Made by a program: the position numbers and the translations under genes
In this document: piece by piece, positions 22,341-33,981 of the stretch
Layout: each line of letters begins with the position of its first letter
Position numbering within the stretch: the first letter of the stretch is position 1
Notes under the pieces: generated by a model
Told to the model about the DNA's origin: nothing
The model's input: only the letters and a program-made list of their open reading frames with translations
The model's database searches: none
From: Hemileia vastatrix
Taxonomy: Eukaryota > Basidiomycota > Pucciniomycetes > Pucciniales > Zaghouaniaceae
Length of the DNA: 64,000 bases
Assembly: GCA_030280995.1 (NCBI GenBank)
Contig: JASXTE010000013.1
Coordinates: 15,609,001-15,673,000, forward strand
Direction: 5' to 3'

Positions 22341-23245
22341 GAATTAATAAAAGATATTGGTAATTTAGACCCCTATTTTTTGGGGTACAAAGAGCTGATT
22401 TCTCTAATTTTGTAATTTCTCCTCAAAATGAGATCCTGAATTGCAATAGTTCATCTCACTTGGAGATAATTCAAGTGGATTCTCAATTATTCTCTGTGTA
22501 TATTTAATTACTTTGCAATTATATGTTGTAATTTTCTATATGTATTTTGTCGATATATAATTTTTCTTTAATATTTAATAATGAGTCAAGTGGAAAGATG
22601 GGATTTATAGTGTTGGATAAACATTGGAATTGTAATTTAGTTAATATGGTGGATAAAAGTGATTCTGCTTCTATGGGGATATTTTCTGGCCTCCAGAAAG
22701 AGGATAAACTGCAAATAACTCAAAAAAATTTAAAAAAAATCTTAGTATAAATAATTCACAAATAAACATTTGTGATAATTCTATTTATTTCCTCCATAAA
22801 TAGGTTGAACTACCAAATTTATTCACTTGATATTTCAAGGCAGAAAATTATGGTTATGATTATGGAAAGTTAGTTGTAAAATGATATGAAAGTAAAGGGG
22901 ACAAAAGGTTAAAGAATAATTATGATTATTATGATGTTTCAGATTATTTTCTTTCTGATTCTGATGATGAATAATATTCTGATTACAAATTATTTAATGG
23001 TAGATCAAGAAAATATCTTATTCCTTGAGTCAAAGTGGAAGACAATGCAAAAAAATATAAAAAGGTAGCTTATAAGGTCAGAACTATTAACAAACTGCTA
23101 ACAGCTGAATCAAAACCACCTTTGAAGAGGCCAAGTTTGTCAAGAGATCCTTTTGACAGTCTTTTAGTCAAGAATACACCTGAATTTACTGAAAAATTAA
23201 GAATAACTTTTGAGAGATTGGGTGTTGTAAATTTTGGACCTGGGT
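22341..23245 (+). pseudogene. pol: Protease-RT linker, copy B
   Basis: Decayed polyprotein between protease and RT. At its end the frame 23035-23245 reads PEFTEKLRITFERLGVVNFGPG, which matches the start of the RT module of copy C (minus strand, about 51100-51000). It is cut in mid-frame by the solo LTR at 23246 and resumes at 24055. Confidence 0.7.
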
Positions 23246-24054
23246 TGTCACGCGCCACATGACACTCGAGACAAAAGCAGCTCATTAAATCAATAATACA
23301 GAGGTCTAAATCCATACTCAAAGCGCAGAAAAAAATTCTACATAGCAACTGTGACTATCCTTTGTGTACTCACTATTCAACCGTGCTAATCTAAACTTTA
23401 AATCTAAATTAGTCAATCTCTCAATAGTGTGTTTAGTCTTTTCTTTGATAAGCGACGCACAGCGCAATAGTTAATGCAATATTCTGCTAAAAGGTTTATT
23501 AAGTTTCTGTGGGTTATTAACAGGGATAGTGAGAATGGAAGGGATGGTTAGTGGAGTATTAAAGGGTCAACGGATGTTAGTGAGCGGGTTCCAGGTGTAA
23601 TGGGTGTATTTTTGAAGGTCTGTGGTGTGCGGAAGGATGGATGGGTATGAGGTCAATGCGAGGAGGAGTAATGGATATAAAAGGGGTTGGATTGTGGTTT
23701 GATATTTCTTTAGAATTAAATTATAAAATGTATATATAGTTAATAGTGGTAAAGCTTTAGGTTAAATCATTATTATTGCACATTTCCTTTTTTTCTCAGT
23801 AATCATTTCTAAATCCTAAATCTTTGATTATTGAGTTTCCAACTCTTTGTGAGATCTTAAGAATATTAATATCACCTTTAAATTATATTAAGATTCTTAT
23901 CGAACATATCTCAAAGCAGTAGCTCTTCCTTTGAGTCATCTTCAAATCACTTCCTAGAACATTTCCTCTGTGCTTCAAAGAAGTTTCTAAAATCCTTCTT
24001 CCATCTCACTTTCCAGGAACACCCTTGAACTTGTGCGTAGATTGTCCGGTGACA
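23246..24054 (-). repeat. Family III solo LTR with TSD TGGGT, reverse relative to copy G's + strand LTRs
   Basis: An 809-bp LTR (TGTCAC...GTGACA) that is the reverse complement of the two LTRs of copy G; its transcription direction is therefore + here. Flanks TGGGT at 23241-23245 and 24055-24059 are identical. A TATA box (GATATAAAAGG, near 23674) stands about 35 bp before AGAATTAAATTATA (23711-23724), the predicted RNA 5' end that matches the self-priming site of copy G. It sits inside the pol of copy B. The strand is given relative to the family III LTRs as written on the + strand. Confidence 0.95.
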
Positions 24055-24203
24055 TGGGTATTGGTTTTCAGGTGAAGAAAAGAAGTTGTTGTTGGATGTG
24101 ATGGTAAAAATGGAGAAGGCCATTGCTTTTTTAGAGGAGAAAATATGTGTGTTGAAGAATTCTTATTATCTGCCATGGTGCATAAGGAGGTTCAATATGT
24201 TGC
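24055..24203 (+). pseudogene. pol: Start of RT module, copy B (after LTR insertion)
   Basis: Continues the polyprotein after the TSD: WFSGEEKKLLLDVMVKMEKAIAFLEE then LKNSYYLPW. Copy C has WLSDEEKKFLLQVIV and LKHSYGEPYLIPV in the same order. It stops at the junction with copy E. Confidence 0.75.
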
Positions 24204-24556
24204 ATTAATCCATCTCATTTACAAGTCAATCTTTTTGATTTTTGGCAAGAATAACAGGATTCAACATATATTTTGGTGTCTTCAGACATATTATCTTACC
24301 AAGAAGTGTTTTTAATTCTGATAAATGTTTTTTCAAGATCAAAATGTCCAGCGAATATGTCATCATGACAAATTTTCAAGATGATCTCTTTCATAGAAGG
24401 AGGAATAAAAATAAAATTACTCAACTTTCTTCTATAATAAAGGTGGCCTTCATCAATTTAAAATTTACCTTTTTCTAAAGTAATCTGGTACTTTGGTGGA
24501 AGGGTTCTAATTAATTCTTGTATTGAAGCATTCTTTGGATCAATTAATATGGTACA
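24204..24556 (-). pseudogene. pol: Integrase N-terminus, copy E (truncated)
   Basis: The minus strand reads FYYRRKLSNFIFIPPSMKE, then HDDIFAGHFDLEKT and CYSCQKSKRLT. This is the HHCC zinc domain of integrase, matching copy F at about 59380-59590. The protein is lost beyond the zinc domain. Confidence 0.75.
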
Positions 24557-25132
24557 TTACTTTTTTAAGTCAGTGTCCTTATCATATGAATCCATAATAA
24601 GCTGTAATATCTCTTCCTCCATATAAACCACATATATCTCATGAATATGAATAATTTCATCCTCAGGAACATATGCAGGATTTAAGTAATCATTTGGCAA
24701 AGGTAACCTTGATAACATATCCACACTTGAGTGAACAATACCAGCCCTATGAATTATTGTCATTCTCCCTCTATATTCTTGAAAATCCAGTTGCCATCTG
24801 AACAAATGTTTGTTAGGTGTTTAAAGTTTAGTAGAGACTTAACTGCACTGCAGTCAGTGAAAAGTTCAAATTTCTGGTCATACAGGTAATAATGTAGCTT
24901 TTCTAGAGCCCATACTACTGATAAACATTCTAGTTGAGTGGCGCCATATTTCAATTCACTATTCCTCAAGGTCCTTGAGATATAAAAAATTACTACTTCT
25001 GATACCTTATCATCATCACTTGTTTCTGATGTAGGGTAGCAAAAAGAACAATAAAAATGGCATCAGTGTATAAAACAAATAGTTTATTAAAGTCAGGTAA
25101 AGCAAAAATTGGTGCTGACATCAAACAATGTT
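24557..25132 (-). pseudogene. pol: RNase H, copy E
   Basis: Two overlapping frames give SELKYGATQLECLSVVWALEKLHYYL, ELFTDCSAVKSLL and WQLDFQEYRGRMTIIHRAG..VHSSVDMLSRLPLP. These are the RNase H core after its first acidic motif. A frameshift lies near 24800, and the N-terminal DAS motif falls in a decayed stretch before 24969. Confidence 0.8.
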
Positions 25133-26154
25133 TTATAGTATCAAAGGTCTTTGTCTTTCACTGTTACAGAAAAAAGCAAAATTTTTCATAGTCAGTTGGA
25201 TAAGGGGTAATGGTATGACTTGGTAAGTTTTTATATACTGTCTATAGTATCCACACATTCCCAAAACTCTTTGTAGCTCTCTATCTGTGATAAGAGCCTT
25301 CACCTGCTGTATGGATGCCAATTTTTTTTTGTCAACACATATCTGTAACCCTGAGACAACATGAACAAGCACTTTTAAGGAATGAAAACCAAATTTACAT
25401 ATTTTAAAAGCCAGTGTCATATTTATCTCATCCATATTATGAAAAATTTTACACAGGTGGTTAAGATGGTCCTCAAAGTTTTAGAGAATATAATGATGTC
25501 ATCAATATAAACCATCAACCATCCTTCAATTATTTCTTGATGGAATGTGTTATCCATAACTTTTTGAAAATCTGAAGGGGCATCTTTAGGGCAAAATGGC
25601 ATCCTAATATACTTATAAATACCTATATGAGTAGCAATCATCAGAAAATTCTGAGAATTCTTCTCAACAGGTACCTGGTGATATCCCTTATTACCATCCA
25701 GACAGCTGATATATTTAGCACCTTGTAGGGTAGAATGTATAGAGCTAATTCTGGGTAAAGGATAGATATAATCATCAGTATAAGTGTTTGATGCTCTATA
25801 ATCACCACATAACCCGGATTTATCTTTCTCATAAGAAATTAGGACATATGAGATAACACAATGTTTAGGTTTTTCAACTAACTTTTCAATTATATTCATC
25901 TTTAAAAGGGTAGAGATATTGTCTTCAATATCCTTTCTCTTTGTGGGAGAAGCTGGATAAGGATTCTTCCTTAAAGTAGGTTGTATTTCTGTCAATGGAA
26001 AAGATAATAAAAGCTTCATTTCTTCTTTTACCAATCCTAATACATGTGATCCATGAGCAAAGGCCATAGGAAAAGATTTTATCAATTTAAAGATGGAATC
26101 TTTATCCTCACCAGAAAGTTGTTCTCCAAAAGAAGCATTGTCAATTTCAGACAC
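25133..26154 (-). pseudogene. pol: Reverse transcriptase, copy E
   Basis: RT copies the element RNA into DNA. The 243-codon frame 26154-25423 contains CGDYRASN, SCLDGNKGYHQVPVEKNSQNF, MPFCPKDAPSDFQKVMD and the catalytic box YIDDIIIFS. The thumb region (FLHVVSGLQICVDKKK, LGMCGYYRQYIK) follows in another frame (25435-25133). YIDD is intact, but a frameshift separates palm and thumb. Confidence 0.9.
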
Positions 26155-26205
26155 AAGGGCAGGTATTTCTTTTGTAGATCTTCCTTTATATTGAACTAAA
26201 GAATG

Positions 26206-26639
26206 TCATGTGTTCAATCCTGGTGTTAATAATTTCATGGGGGAGGAAATTTTAAATTTTCTCTTCCCATTCATCCCCATTGTGAAGCATTGTTTTGAAG
26301 GATCCAATTTTATTCCATATTTGGTTAAAATGTCATTTCCCACAATGAACCAAATACTCAAGCTATCATTTTTCATGACAACAAAATCAAATATAGCTCT
26401 TACAAAACCATGGTTATATTTGAAAAATACTGTGGCTTTGTATTTACCAATGGGGGACAAAACAGAGCCATAGCCTCTCCAATTCTCAGAAATGATAGGC
26501 ATAAGTTTTGATTTATAATCTTGGTCCACTGAGCAAGTGCTTTTTCAGATAGTACACTTCCTTTAGCTCCAGAATCTAACACAACCTCAATGTTGTTTCC
26601 ATTGATCAAGACTGGTGCCTTGAGAGGGGCAATAATAAT
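26206..26639 (-). pseudogene. pol: Aspartic protease, copy E
   Basis: The active site VVLDSGAKGSVLS (about 26585-26550) is followed, after one frameshift, by NWRGYGSVLSPIGKYKATVFFKYNHG and FIVGNDILTKYGIKLDPS. It is nearly residue-for-residue parallel to copy F. Confidence 0.85.
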
Positions 26640-29085
26640 TTAGCTTTCCTCAAGGTTTTTTATGATCTCAGCATTCTCTACTGCTAATAAATCATTATTC
26701 TCAATATCAATCATATTTAAATAATGAATATCCTCTTCCAGAATTAATATTTCCTGGTGAGATTCATATGAGATATTGCTGGCACAATCACTTGAAGTTT
26801 CATCCAGTGCTATTGTTTCATCAGAATGTTCCTCTGCTTCCTCAACAAGATGTATCTTCTTGTCAAAATAATGACCTTTCTGCCAAGGCTTACCACATTT
26901 GAAGCAAGTATCTGTTGCATACTATTTGGGTGAAACAGGGGCAGAAGGTTTACCAACCTTTTCCAGAGGTTTTTGTTGGTAATTGGAGGTTTTCTCCAAT
27001 GAAGTTCTAGAAATGAATCTTATAGCATCATACTTGTTGTTTAGAGGGCTCTCATTTCAATTATTAATAAAAGAAGAAGGTTCCTTTAAGAACTCAGTCC
27101 TAGCAACTATTAATTCTCTCAGAGATATAGGATATTTACAGAGGCTCCTGTCCTTCCATAACTCAAACTCCGTATCTGGATCCATTTTGCTCAAGATTTT
27201 CACAAGTTTCATCAAGAACTCAATAGGTTTATTAGTAGAAGAGGTATATTTGGTTTCTTCATATTGCCTTTGTTGAGCTAATCTAAACTTGGAACCACCA
27301 AATTGTGCTTTAATTAATTTTTTCCAATCTTCCCATGAGTAGTCATTTTTATCCAAGAAAACAGATTCATACCGCATTAGGGATATATTGGTAAATAAAG
27401 ATATTAATTTCGACACAATTTCATCATCTGGGAGTTTTTAAGAACTTTTCAGATTATCAAACCTGCAAATGAAATGTTGCCAATCAGAGGAAGATTCACT
27501 ATCAAATGTTGGATACTGGTCAAGTTTTTGGCCAATTCTTTTGATTTGGATTAGTTTCCTTATTACAAGCTTGTTTCTGAGTGAGAAGGAGCTGTAAATT
27601 CTCCAATTGGGCGGTATTTTCGTTGTTAGATACTTCTGTGGATGATACAGGTACATCATCAATTTTTGATGGAAACTCAGTGATATCAACAAGTGTTTCT
27701 AGAACTAATTTTCCTTTAGATGAACTAGGAATAAGTAAAATTGGGGTATCCTTCTCAACAGGTTCTTTTAAAGAGATTTCAGAAAACTTTTGATTATATA
27801 AAAATGAAATCAATTTCTCTTCAATGGTTGTTAACCTAGTTTTTACTCTTGGAATGCTAGATAGATTCTCATTGATGGTTTCAAAAGATAATTAATTCTT
27901 ATTTTGTAAATATGAATAATAGTTAATCAATCTTTCTAAGTTCATCTTATGTCCCTCTAGCTCCTGGAAACAGATGGACACAGTATCTTTTAATATAGAC
28001 AAATCATTCTTGATATTTTGCCATAAAGCAACTTTCTTTTCATGAGTTACTTTGTAATGAAAAAAATCATCAGAAACTCTCTGTAACTCACTCCTCAATG
28101 CTTGATAACCCTTTTCAGTTAACAAACTATTATATTTATGAGTCAATTTCATGTTATTCATTATATGATTTTGTTTGGTAATAATATCCCTCAAATATGC
28201 ATCATTAATGTTAGCTACATCTGGAGTATTTCTCAATTGTGAAACAGAATAACTTTCCAGATTCTCATAAAACTCAGGATCAAGTGTTTCATTAATAATA
28301 CCCATATTCAGATTTATCATTGAAGTAGCGATTAAAACCAAAGGATTAGATACATTAGAGTATTGAGCAATTTTTCTACTATTCTCAGCCTCTGCTGGTC
28401 TCACAGTATCATCTCCTCTTCCAGAATTACTTAAAGGAACTGAATCAGTTACAAGAAATGGTTCTTGAGATTCAATAGAGGGGCTTGCCATGGATTTGGA
28501 AAGACTTTAATGTGATTGTTTTTTCTATTTCTTCCTCCTTGATAGCGGTGAGGAGGTGTGGGGTTGAACTGATTGGTTCTTGAAGGACCTGCCTGAGGTA
28601 CTTGTTGCTGTTGATGTTGGGACAGATAGTCCCACTTCCACTTTGAGACTTCCACATTTTCTTGTTCCTGGGGGGCCAGTTTTGGAAGGGCTTTTGAAGG
28701 AGAAGGTTTCCTCTTCTCTTGAAGAAAGGACTCTATTTTTCTTACCTTGTTTTATAGAGAGTCTGTTTTTGACCTCAAATTGAGGTTTTCTGACCTCAAC
28801 TCCTTGATGTGAGTGGAGTAATTTCTGACTTGCTGATTCAAGGGCATATTTTTTATTTTGAAGCCTTTTGGAAGCTCTTCTGGGGGGTTGATAGAAGGCT
28901 TTTGATCCTGAGCAGTTGTCTCCACTAATATTTCCATTTACTGCATTTCTACATCCTGATTGGTCCAGTAATTGATTAATTTGAGAAAATTTTGTAGTCA
29001 AAGGAGAACTAACAGAAGAAGCTTAATCATAATCAAATAAATCTAGTTCCTCATCACGGCCAGCAAAAGCACCTTGATCAGTCAT
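26640..29085 (-). pseudogene. gag: gag, copy E
   Basis: Gag starts at the ATG at 29085 (MTDQGAFAG). A basic, Gln/Ser-rich N-terminal part leads to a long helical segment (28491-27892, open for 199 codons), a capsid-like block (FGGSKFRLAQQRQYEETKY, 27416-27057) and a zinc knuckle near 26890 (CFKCGKPWQKGH, final Cys changed). Frames change several times, with stops near 29027 and between 27892 and 27813. Copy F has the same order. Confidence 0.8.
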
Positions 29086-29180
29086 AGTTGTGATTAACCT
29101 GAACTGAGAGAAAGAAATATTTAATCAGTTATTCTTTTTACTTTATTTAAAGAAAAATACGGAAAAAAATTTATTAGTTA

Positions 29181-29491
29181 TTATCAGGACTAGAAGTCAA
29201 CTGAAGAATTCCATTACCAGGAATTAATTTCAACTAAAATAAATTTAATTACTAGGACTCAATGTCAACTGAAATAATTTAATTACCAGGACTTATTGTC
29301 AACTGAAATAATTTTAATTACCAGGAATTAATTTCAACTGAAATAATTTAATTACCAGGACTTATTTTCAACTGAAATAATTTGATATAATTAATTTAAT
29401 TAATTTTTATTATTAATTTACTGCAAGGACAATTTGTCAACAGAAACAATAATATAAAATTTTAATTATCAGAACAGAAATCAACTGAAAT
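29181..29491 (-). repeat. 34-35-bp tandem repeat in the leader of copy E
   Basis: Six clear and two decayed units built on AATTACCAGGACTTATTGTC plus AACTGAAATAATTT (as read on +). Units 3-6 are almost identical. They lie upstream of gag on the element's sense strand, and copy F has no such array in its leader. Confidence 0.85.
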
Positions 29492-30012
29492 AATTAAAAA
29501 AATATATAATTAATTTAATTTTTTTATATCACTTCTAGGTCTAAGAAAAATATAGTTCTATCTTTTTCAACTAGGAAAAAAAAATTATTTTCAAGAAACG
29601 TCCCCCTGTAATATGAGCAAGTTATTGCCACTTTACAGAGTGCTGAGTGATAAAAGATGTACGTGGACAATGAAATGTGAAAAATGACCCAAAAATAGTA
29701 ATCAAATAATTACCACAAATATATATGACTATTGTTGGTATATGAACCTAAATTTTGGAGTGCGGTTTGATTCCCGGTTGCAGTAAAAAAGTAAGTCACG
29801 TGGTTGATGATGTTTGTTGTCTTTGTTGTCTACTCGTCCTACTGGTACCTCCTTGTCAATGGTCCCTCGGTTACAGGCTTCAAGATATCAATGCTCCATC
29901 AACGATTCAGAAAGGGCCTCAAGTTTCAATGGGTCTTTTAAGTCTAGAAGGTTTTTAATGGAGGTCCAAAGGCAGTGATAGAGGAATTTTAGGATTTCAA
30001 AGTTAAAATACA
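29492..30012 (-). other. Leader/LTR remnant of copy E, unresolved
   Basis: No gene. The region contains GGTTTGATTCC (29764-29774), which resembles a pol III B box, but no matching A box or cloverleaf. It probably belongs to the 5' end of copy E and is then interrupted by the solo LTR at 30013. Confidence 0.35.
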
Positions 30013-31515
30013 TGTCAGCCTGTATATCCCCAGGACTGAGTAAAGAGTGCTTATAAGTTATGTTAAAAACATGAACTATGCATGGGAACAATAAATGAGA
30101 GTACACAAACAGTATACATAAGTAAAATTATGATAATACACAAAAAAATGCCATTATAACACCTTATATATGCGCATATATCCACCTTTTATAGGTCTTA
30201 TGTACTTAATATTAAGTTGTAATATGTTAAGGTAATATTAAGAACCTTAAGTATAAGGCTACATAATTTTTAAGTACACTTAAAGCTGTTATATTCATTG
30301 TTTTGCGCAAAAAACAAGAAATGCGCTTTATGTCACTTAAAAGTTGACTATATGCGCTATAAAATTGAGAATATCAAAAATGCGCTTTGACAGATCAATT
30401 GGGCTCATTTAGGACTATTGATTTGGCTATTTAAATGCATAAAAATAACACTTTTCAAAATTGGTGTTTTTTATGCCAGAAATGGCTTCTGTGTACTGGC
30501 TACATACTGCCTGCTTTTTTCCCATGTGAATAGCTTCATTTTTAGAAAAGTTAGCTTTTTCACACTATAGATACCCCACATTCTACGCCCACTGTGGGGA
30601 AACACACTAAAATAGGCAACAGGCGCTTATTTAGTGTCCTAGCTTAATTAATAATGCATTGACCTTGTTTATATGCACTAATTTCATTAATAACCTCATT
30701 CTTGGCATCTTATTTCATCACCACACTTAAACTCGCCTAATTTTAGTCAAGGATTTACCCGTGAAAGCACCTGCCAAGTACTGCATGTAGTTACCCCACA
30801 TCTCACGCTCTTTTTTGAGTTTTTGGGTGGTTTCTCAGTCAATATTGGTTATTTTTGAATGGGAATTTCACGTAGTATAATGTCAGGATTAGCCCCATTA
30901 TTTCTACAGTAAATCTCTCTTATTCTTAAGCTATTATTAACCTTAAAAAGTCTCCTTTAGTCTTTTATATTATTGTTTTATATGCATATACTCTCTTTTT
31001 GTCTTTTTCTTTAATTTTGATGGATTTCCCTTATTATTACAGGATTTTTGTGGTTTTTACTTGTCTAATTATGTCATGGATAACTAAGGATGTTACTGGG
31101 CAGGTCTATAAGTGGATTTGAGGCGTCATTAACTGTGTATTGGATGGTATATCAAAGGATTTATTGGGGAACTCAGTGTGTATAAAAAGAGAAGGTTTTT
31201 GGGTCTTGTTTTCTTCATTCTTTATCACTTCAATTTATCCAATATAACCAAAAAAAATTACAAAACAAAACAATTAGTACTTTTATAAGACTTTTGAATA
31301 TTATCTGAAATTATTGAATCTTTTTTTCTACCAACTAAAAAGATTGTAAGCCACATATAAGAATAGTGAGAATTATATTACTGAAACCTTTATTCTGATT
31401 TATATTTTACTATTTGTTGGATTTATACTACAGTATTCATATAGGACCATTTAAATCTTCTAGACAAAGTCTTTTCAAGCTAGTTCACGTCCAATTAGTT
31501 GATCTTAGCCTGACA
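30013..31515 (+). repeat. Solo LTR with 5-bp TSD ATACA
   Basis: A 1503-bp LTR, TGTCAGCCTGTATATCC...CTTAGCCTGACA, closely similar to 14686-16185. The flanks ATACA (30008-30012 and 31516-31520) are identical. It has a TATA box (GTGTATAAAAAG near 31178). Its first 25 bases or so resemble the start of the LTR of copy F (53193), hinting at a distant relation with family II. Confidence 0.95.
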
Positions 31516-32222
31516 ATACATATGTTGATCTTTTTTATTTATTTTACTGAAATTTAAGAGGTAATAATATAAAATTATTATTATAATTAATGAGTTAGAA
31601 CTAAGTGAATGTAAATACTAAAACAATTATAAATTGTAATAAATATTTAAGTATAGTAAATGTTATTGTAATATAAGTAAGTAATGAATTATTAAAAATA
31701 ACCAGAAAGGGAGGCCTAATATAGGCAAAGGAGAGACAAAGCATGGTGTTAAAATCCTACATGCAGTAGTCTGAGAGAAGAAAGGAATATTCCACAAAAA
31801 TATTTCCAAATAATAAGTTTGTTCCAAAAAGAAGGCGTCAGAAAAGTGTATTTACAGTATATGACAGAAATAACTTAATTTATTTAAAATTTACTGTAAA
31901 TGTAAACTCTAAATAAGTATTTTGAATTCTTTGTAGAAAGTTATTTTTATTTAAAAATTAAATTTTTATTTAATTTTTATAATTTATTTTAATATTAATT
32001 TTTTTCTTTTAAACTGTCATTGAGCACGGTGTTAGAAAAAAAAAATATAAGGGTCATTTTAATATTAATTTTAATTATTCACTAAATTTACCCCTTTTTA
32101 ATTAGTTAATTTAATATAGGTGATTTTGATGTAAATATATTATAATTAATAAAAAATAATAAGTTGTGGCTTCATCCCAGTAAATAATTAATTATTTTAC
32201 TGGGTAAGTCTAGCAGACTGGC
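31516..32222. other. Unassigned AT-rich sequence
   Basis: Low-complexity A/T-rich DNA with short runs such as TTTATTTAATTTTTAT. No gene or repeat boundary found. Confidence 0.5.
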
Positions 32223-32283
32223 TGACATTTTAGGTGGTTTCTGACTTAAGGGAGGTCTGGCCGCTTCTAGGAGGGCCTCCAGC

Positions 32284-33520
32284 TGTGGCATTCCAAATCT
32301 GGGTAGGCTACTTAGGTGAAAATTTGATTGGACCTTGGTTGGAAGAAAATCATGGTGTTAGCAGGTGTTAATTTGGTTGAAGGGAGTTAACTGGATTTTT
32401 TTTGGGTGGATTAATGGTGATTTTTGGAGGATTTTTTGTGATTTTTTGGAGGATTTATGGTGTTTTGGAATGGATATATGTTGGTATTCCTTTTGTTATT
32501 TGATGGTTTCATGGATTGGGTATTGGTTTTACTGAATTTTCTAGGGCTCTCTTGGTATTTTTGGTGGATGCAGTGTGCTCATGGAGTAGCCATCTTTTTC
32601 TGGTGCGCTCCGGTTCCCTCCGGTGATTTTCCGGTGCAAAAGCGAAGTCACTGTGGCAAAGTTGGTCATTGTGGCAAAGTTTGGTCACTGCGGAAAAGTC
32701 TAGGCACTGTGGCAAAGTTTGGTCACTGCAGAAAAGTCTGGGCACTGTGGCAAAGTTTGGTCACTGTAGAAAAGTCTGATCACCAGTGCAAAGTTTGGCT
32801 ATTGTGGCAAAATTTGGTTAGAAAGTTATTATGCTTACTAGATCATATACATGTAGGGTATTGTTGGAAAGGTCTGGAGGAGGAGAATCATATGGGGAGT
32901 GGAGAATCTTAGTCTTCTACATGTTTTTTGTCTTTTAGTTTCGATAATAAGGGTCTTTTTTGATAATTAACAATATTTAACATATAACAAAAATTATAAT
33001 AAAAAATATCAACATATAGGGTACCATTGGATAGCTCTCATCCTGGGTGACTCAAATTTATTTCTTTTCTTATAAAATTTATAAAATAAAAATATAATAA
33101 AGAACACTCTTTAATTTGGTGGGAAACTGGGTAAATCTGGGGCAGACCTTTAATAAGGTACCTTTGAACAGATCATCCCAAGGGTAGTTTCTGGGGTACT
33201 TTACTGTACTTTTCAGTCTCTGGGGCAAGTGTTGCGGCTTGTTCTAAGTATTTGCTGTGACTTGTATCAGTGTAATCTGGTATTAGGTATTTGTTTTGGG
33301 GGTGTAATCATTTATTGCACTTTTTTTTTCTATATTATACGTTTCCAACACTTTTAAAGTCTATCTCTCAGATTTTCAACTTATCCAACTCTTCAAGCAG
33401 ATCTTCGAGCTTAGTTAATTGAATCTTATGTTTACTTAGAGGGACAGGGATTTCTTTTTGTTTTTCCAACTCCCTTGGATTTTTCCTGCAGCAAGGTGAA
33501 TGTAGGAGTCTACTCTACAC
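32284..33520 (+). repeat. A-type family I solo LTR
   Basis: A 1237-bp LTR, TGTGGCATTCCAAATCTGGG...CTACTCTACA, homologous to 7110-8445. It is inserted in a C-type LTR. The flanking 5-mers (CCAGC and CCGCC) agree at three positions only, so the TSD is decayed or the border is off by a base. The 151-codon frame inside it is not conserved in the other copy. Confidence 0.85.
32646..32818 (+). repeat. 19-bp tandem repeat (38-bp dimers) in the LTR
   Basis: Nine units of GTCACTGTGGCAAAGTTTG. Alternate units vary as GTCACTGCAGAAAAGTCTG, giving a 38-bp higher-order unit. They stand in the U3 part of the LTR, upstream of the LTR end common to all copies. Confidence 0.9.
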
Positions 33521-33981
33521 CGCCTCTATTATAGAAGGCTGGGGAGCACTTCTAGAGGGTTTTTATTCTAATTGGCTGTAAAAATCTCCAAATTTATTGC
33601 TGTGCATGCATTTTTTCAGATGGTGGTCTGTGTGTACATACTGAATAAGACATTTTGGGGCAACTTTAACTATCATAAAACCATAAAGAGGTGTTATAGT
33701 TGTTCTCACTCAGTTTTCACTGTTTTTTTGGCCACAATTGGCTTTGTTTGTTGCAAGGTTAAATCTTCATTTAGCTCAACTTTGGCAACTGGATTCTCTG
33801 GTGTAGCTTTTCAACCTGTATCAAGTATTATTTCTGTTTTATGTGCAACAAGTTCACAGTGTTTTTTTTTCTAGTGTGAATCTTTCTTCATTTTAGGATT
33901 CTGGTTCTTTGGTTCTCAGTGGTCTTCTATTGGCTACTGTCTTGACTTGTTAAGCAGCCAAGAAGTGTTTTTGAAAGGGTA

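Larger units (their letters stand above)
20081..24203 (+). mobile_element. Family I copy B, truncated
   Basis: Contains gag (from the middle), protease and the first residues of the RT region. It is split by a solo LTR at 23246-24054, whose TSD lets the reading frame rejoin. It starts after a MITE-like repeat and ends abruptly against copy E at about 24203. No LTR, RT core or integrase remains. Confidence 0.85.
24204..29740 (-). mobile_element. Family II Ty3/gypsy copy E, truncated
   Basis: A minus-strand element with gag, protease, RT, RNase H and the first third of integrase, collinear with copy F. It is truncated inside integrase at about 24204 where copy B begins. On its 5' side there is a leader with a tandem repeat. 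Its own LTR is not clearly resolved (29741-30012 may be part of it). Confidence 0.85.
32223..33981 (+). repeat. C-type family I LTR fragment (+), split by another LTR
   Basis: The pieces 32223-32283 and 33521-33981, joined, align with the LTR of copy C read from the minus strand (34691 down to about 34160). Shared text includes GGGAGGTCTGGCCGCTTC, GGGTTTTTATTC, GATGGTGGTCTGTGTGTACAT and CTCACTCAGTTTTCACTGTTTT. The fragment lacks its own 3' end, because copy C is inserted at about 33981. Confidence 0.75.

Noticed and set aside
29700..29790. Possible tRNA gene (B-box-like GGTTTGATTCC)
   Set aside because: No acceptor stem, D arm or anticodon arm can be folded around it.
32646..32818. CRISPR-like repeat array
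   Set aside because: The units are contiguous 19-mers without spacers, inside an LTR of a eukaryotic element.
32457..32912. 151-codon open frame in the A-type LTR
   Set aside because: It runs through the 19-bp tandem array, and the homologous LTR at 7110-8445 lacks it. It is a by-product of the repeat.
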